Shown: piece after piece, positions 61,447 through 64,000 of the stretch
How the letters are laid out: the number at the start of each line of letters is the position of its first letter
Numbering within the stretch: the stretch's first letter is position 1
NCBI GenBank assembly: GCA_902729415.1
Contig: CACVCF010000146.1
Span: 1 to 64,000, forward strand
DNA: 64,000 bases
Direction: 5' to 3'
Origin: Terasakiella magnetica
GTDB lineage: Bacteria; Pseudomonadota; Alphaproteobacteria; Rhodospirillales; Magnetospirillaceae
Position numbers and translations under genes: made by a program
The notes under the pieces: model-generated
Told to the model about the DNA's origin: nothing
Database searches by the model: none
Seen by the model: the letters and a program-made list of their open reading frames with translations, nothing else

Positions 61447-62084
61447 AACTGGCGGCAGCGATTTCCGGTGATCTGCGCAAGATCATGGCCGAGGAGGTCA
61501 AGGACGCGGAAGACGCCGTCACCGCCGCCATGCGCCAAGCCGCCGACGGATTGAAGGCCGATCTTCGCCGCCAGGTCACCGAGGCTGGCATGGGCCAGCG
61601 CCTCGCCAACACCTGGCGGGCCGAGCTTTATCCCAAGGGGCGCAAGAGCATCAAGGCGGCGGGCTTCGTCTTCACCAGGGCCCCCACCATTATCCGGGCT
61701 TTCGATCAGGGTGCGGTGATCAAGTCCAAGCACGGTTTTTGGCTGGCGATCCCCACACCCGCGGCCGGCACCGGGCCGAGGGGCAAGCGTATGACGCCCG
61801 GCCTGTGGGAGCAGATGCACGGGAGCCACCTGCGATTCATCTATCGCCGCGGTGCTCCCTCGTTGCTGGTGGCGGAAAACATGCGGGCACGGACGGGAAA
61901 ACGGGGCGGCTTCGCCAAGGGCAGCGCCTCGGCGCTCCGCTCTGGGCGCGGGATGGCCAGTGTGGTGATGTTCATCCTGGTGCCGCAGGTGAGCTTGAAG
62001 AAGCGCCTCGACGTGGATGGCGTCGCCGAGCGGTGGGCTTCGGCGCTGCCGGAGCTGATTGTCAGGAATTGGCGGGATGGGTGA
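61443..62084 (+). CDS. DUF6441-like minor tail protein
   Basis: 213 aa, overlapping the joining gene by ATGA. Segments GDLRKIMAEEVKDAEDAVTA, AGMGQRLANTWRAELYPKGR, GFWLAIPTPAAGTGPRGKRM and MFILVPQVSLKKRLDVDGV are typical of DUF6441, found beside head-tail genes. Probably tail completion (gpZ-like) work. Confidence 0.8.
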   Translation: MKLAAAISGDLRKIMAEEVKDAEDAVTAAMRQAADGLKADLRRQVTEAGMGQRLANTWRAELYPKGRKSIKAAGFVFTRAPTIIRAFDQGAVIKSKHGFWLAIPTPAAGTGPRGKRMTPGLWEQMHGSHLRFIYRRGAPSLLVAENMRARTGKRGGFAKGSASALRSGRGMASVVMFILVPQVSLKKRLDVDGVAERWASALPELIVRNWRDG

Positions 62085-62379
62085 TCGGGGCAACAGATTG
62101 TGCGGGAACCAGGGTCACGGCAATTCGTGATCCAACGGCATGGGCATAACGTTCAAGGGTGCGGAGATTGGGTGGGTTACGACCACTCTCGATGCGCGCC
62201 ACTACCGATTGGGTGGTTCCCATGCGTTCGGCAACATCGGCCTGGGTAAGTCCGGCGTTGGCTCGTGCTTCGATCAACGCCCGAGACAGGGCGAATTCCG
62301 GAGCAAGGGCATCGTATTCCGCCCGGAAAGCCGGATCCTTCATCCACTCGTCCTTGAGTGCGCTGAAAGGCAGGGTCAT
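62062..62379 (-). CDS. HigA-like Xre antitoxin
   Basis: 105 aa. Helical N-terminus (KDPAFRAEYDALAPEFALSR), then helix-turn-helix (RANAGLTQADVAERMGTTQS, VVARIESGRNPPNLRTLERY). It follows the toxin gene by ATGA overlap, the HigB-then-HigA order. It neutralises the toxin and probably represses the operon. Its 3' end overlaps the convergent tail gene by 23 bp. Confidence 0.88.
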   Translation of the reverse strand: MTLPFSALKDEWMKDPAFRAEYDALAPEFALSRALIEARANAGLTQADVAERMGTTQSVVARIESGRNPPNLRTLERYAHAVGSRIAVTLVPAQSVAPITHPANS

Positions 62380-62702
62380 AGCTCCAACTCCTTGGCCCGA
62401 GTAAGGGCCAGCTCAATAGCGTGCGGCGGGGTCTTCTGCGTCTTCTTCACAAAAGCATGGAGGATGACGATCCGACGTTCATGAGCGAGTACGTATATCG
62501 CCCTCGCGATGCCGTCCTTACCCTTCATGCGCATTTCCCACAGCTTGTCCCGTAAAGGCTTCACGTGGGGTTCCCGCATTTTCTGCGGTCCGAGCGTCAC
62601 CATCATGTCGAGGATATGGGTCAGCTTTACTCGGATATCCAACGGCAGCGCGCTGATCTCCGATTTTACCGCCTCGTTCAGGATCTCTATGCGCCACTCC
62701 AT
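62376..62702 (-). CDS. HigB/RelE-like toxin
   Basis: 108 aa from MEWRIEILNEAVKSEISALP. RelE-fold pattern: PLDIRVKLTHILDMMVTLGP, VKPLRDKLWEMRMKGKDGIA, RAIYVLAHERRIVILHAFVK then KTQKTPPHAI. Phage Gp49/HigB-like enzymes cut mRNA on the ribosome. It precedes its antitoxin and a perfect palindrome lies 10 bp upstream. Confidence 0.88.
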   Translation of the reverse strand: MEWRIEILNEAVKSEISALPLDIRVKLTHILDMMVTLGPQKMREPHVKPLRDKLWEMRMKGKDGIARAIYVLAHERRIVILHAFVKKTQKTPPHAIELALTRAKELEL

Positions 62703-62712
62703 ACAGCCACAA

Positions 62713-62730
62713 TATCGCACTAGTGCGATA
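62713..62730. promoter_or_regulatory. Perfect 18-bp palindrome, probable operator of the toxin-antitoxin pair
   Basis: TATCGCACTAGTGCGATA is fully self-complementary and lies just before the toxin start at 62702. HigA-type antitoxins bind such palindromes to repress their operon. Confidence 0.75.
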
Positions 62731-62804
62731 CGAATCAACAGATGATGCCGGAATGCTGAGGTTCAAGGTGGGCACTTCAACATCGACGATAGGGCGTTCT
62801 ATCC

Positions 62805-63233
62805 ATGCCAACCGTCCGCGAACAGATCCTCGCCGCCCTGCTGGCGCGGCTGGAAACGGTGCCTGGCGCCACGGTCAAACGGGAAGCGCCGCTGCCCGAA
62901 ACGGTCTCCGCCGGGGGATTGATCATCCTGCGCGACGGCGATCCCGGCGACCCGGAGGTGATCCTGTCGCCCGTCACCTATCTCTGGGAACACCAGGCCG
63001 AGATCGAGGTGATCCTCCAGCGCGGCCAGGATGACGACAGCGTCGCCCTGGACGTCCTGCTGATGGCGGTGGGGCAGGCCCTTGCCGCCGACCGTTCCCT
63101 CGGCGGTCTGGCCGAATGGCTGGACTGGGGGGCTCCCAAGACCTCCGGCCTCGCCATCGACGGGGCAGCGTCCCTGCTGGGCGCCACGGTACCGGTCACC
63201 ATCCATTACGGCTCCAGCGACCCGCTGGGCTGA
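62805..63233 (+). CDS. Phage tail protein (minor, gpU-like position)
   Basis: 142 aa. PTVREQILAALLARLETVPG, GGLIILRDGDPGDPEVILSP, HQAEIEVILQRGQDDDSVAL, and GATVPVTIHYGSSDPLG. Related phage proteins are often mislabelled acyl-CoA transferase. By place it should be the tail terminator or a minor tail protein. Confidence 0.75.
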   Translation: MPTVREQILAALLARLETVPGATVKREAPLPETVSAGGLIILRDGDPGDPEVILSPVTYLWEHQAEIEVILQRGQDDDSVALDVLLMAVGQALAADRSLGGLAEWLDWGAPKTSGLAIDGAASLLGATVPVTIHYGSSDPLG

Positions 63234-63260
63234 GCCTCACCTTATATATGGGAGTTTCCC

Positions 63261-64000
63261 ATGGCGAAAACTCGGGCCTATGGCGCCGATTGCGTGCTGC
63301 TGACTGCCTTCGAGGCGAGCTACGGCGTACTTCCGACCGACGGCTACACCCGGCTGTCGTTCAAGGAATCGAGCCTTGGTGCTGAGCGCCCCCTGGGTTA
63401 CGACCCGCTGCTGGGCCAGGGCCGCGATGCCCAGGACCCGTTCTACGAGGCGATCAAGGATGAGGGCGATGTCGGCGTGCCGCTGGATGTGCGGGCGCTG
63501 GGGTTCTGGCTGAAGGGCCTGTTCGGCGCACCCGCCACCGCCGACAACGGTGATGGTACCTTCGACCATGTCTTCACCTCGGGCGGCATGCTGCCCAGCC
63601 TCGCCATCGAAATCGGCCATGCCCAGCTGGCGGTGCAGAAGTTCTTCCGCCATGGCGGGGCCAAGCTGGATAAGCTGTCCTTCGACATGGCCCGCTCAGG
63701 CGCTGCCAACGCCAGCATCAGCGTGATTGCCCAGGGCGAGAGCGAGGCCGTTACCACCATTGATGCCAGTCCAGCCACCTTCGCCCTGAAGCGCTTTTCC
63801 CAGGGCAGCGGCACCATCCGAGTCGGCGGCGGCCAACTGGCCAACGTGGTAGGCGGCAAGCTGTCGTTTTCCAACAACCTGGAGCGGGTCGAGACCATCC
63901 GCGCCGACGGACTGATCGACGGCGTGGACGAGACCGAGGCCACTGCCGAAGGCTCGGTGGACATCCGCTTCGGCACCGACACCACGCTGACCGCCGCCAT
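63261..64000 (+). CDS. Phage tail tube protein, 3' end beyond the window
   Basis: At least 246 aa, running off the right edge. MAKTRAYGADCVLLTAFEAS, LGYDPLLGQGRDAQDPFYEA, PLDVRALGFWLKGLFGAP and LEIGHAQLAVQKF-like (AIEIGHAQLAVQKFFRHGG) match the tail tube protein family seen after the tail terminator in lambda-like Siphoviridae-type phages. GGGAG is placed before the ATG. Confidence 0.88.
   Translation, partial: MAKTRAYGADCVLLTAFEASYGVLPTDGYTRLSFKESSLGAERPLGYDPLLGQGRDAQDPFYEAIKDEGDVGVPLDVRALGFWLKGLFGAPATADNGDGTFDHVFTSGGMLPSLAIEIGHAQLAVQKFFRHGGAKLDKLSFDMARSGAANASISVIAQGESEAVTTIDASPATFALKRFSQGSGTIRVGGGQLANVVGGKLSFSNNLERVETIRADGLIDGVDETEATAEGSVDIRFGTDTTLTAA

Noticed and set aside
21923-64000. 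tRNA-Ser as attachment site of the present prophage
   Set aside because: The prophage codes for a serine recombinase, starts near 34648, and no copy of the tRNA 3' end was noticed near it; the tRNA may border a different island.
1-64000. Magnetosome genes to confirm Magnetospirillum
   Set aside because: None of the mam/mms genes was seen; the genus is inferred only from general gene content.

Overview
The window reads as a high-GC alphaproteobacterial chromosome, most likely Rhodospirillales and Magnetospirillum-like. That placement is inference from the class II DAHP synthase, the many Cache/HAMP chemoreceptors (one with a CZB domain) and the many GGDEF/EAL proteins. No 16S rRNA or magnetosome gene is present to settle it.

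Layout. (1) 1-617: the end of an IS66-family element (tnpA and part of tnpB). (2) 660-5781: a SAM methyltransferase, class II DAHP synthase, a Cache-HAMP chemoreceptor and a GNAT-like protein. (3) 5902-16272: a tightly coupled minus-strand operon of TetR, an Aas-like MFS/PlsC/AMP-ligase fusion, a Tat-exported acid-ceramidase/NAAA-like hydrolase, a KASIII-like condensing enzyme, an OleD-like reductase, an MBL hydrolase, an F390-synthetase-like adenylating enzyme and an ATP-grasp ligase. Neighbouring genes overlap or are only a few bases apart, and a palindrome lies just upstream of tetR. This looks like an undescribed lipid or acyl-conjugate pathway and is the best candidate for new chromosomal biology. 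(4) 16309-21663: a diguanylate cyclase, a CZB chemoreceptor and a membrane-anchored unknown.

(5) 21923-22015: tRNA-Ser(GCU), a terminator, then 22.6-31.8 kb of signalling genes, many with lower GC. These are a periplasmic-binding-like protein/GGDEF-EAL/zinc-ribbon operon, a BLUF photoreceptor, a DcaP-type porin with a periplasmic-sensor GGDEF protein, and Ohr. (6) 31.8-34.6 kb: NhaD flanked by two decayed copies of the 3' end of the phage-edge gene at 34648, suggesting earlier integrations at this spot.

(7) 34648 to the right edge: a prophage that runs off the window. Its leftward lysogeny/integration arm is ImmA-Xre-unknown-small ORF-DUF2924-large serine recombinase-KorB-like HTH. A 285-bp control region with an inverted repeat separates it from a rightward arm. 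That arm carries a sigma-like protein, Sak4-like ATPase, DUF669, nuclease, helicase, Prim-Pol primase, RuvC-like resolvase, a DUF6362-like regulator and two DNA methyltransferases. Lambda-type head genes follow (Nu1, GpA terminase, gpW, GpB portal, S49 protease with internal scaffold, gpD, gpE, joining protein), then tail genes. A HigBA-like toxin-antitoxin pair is inserted in the tail genes on the opposite strand. Two non-coding stretches in the prophage, 46972-47378 and 48537-48947, are unusually rich in symmetrical repeats and may hold an origin, packaging site or late-gene switch.
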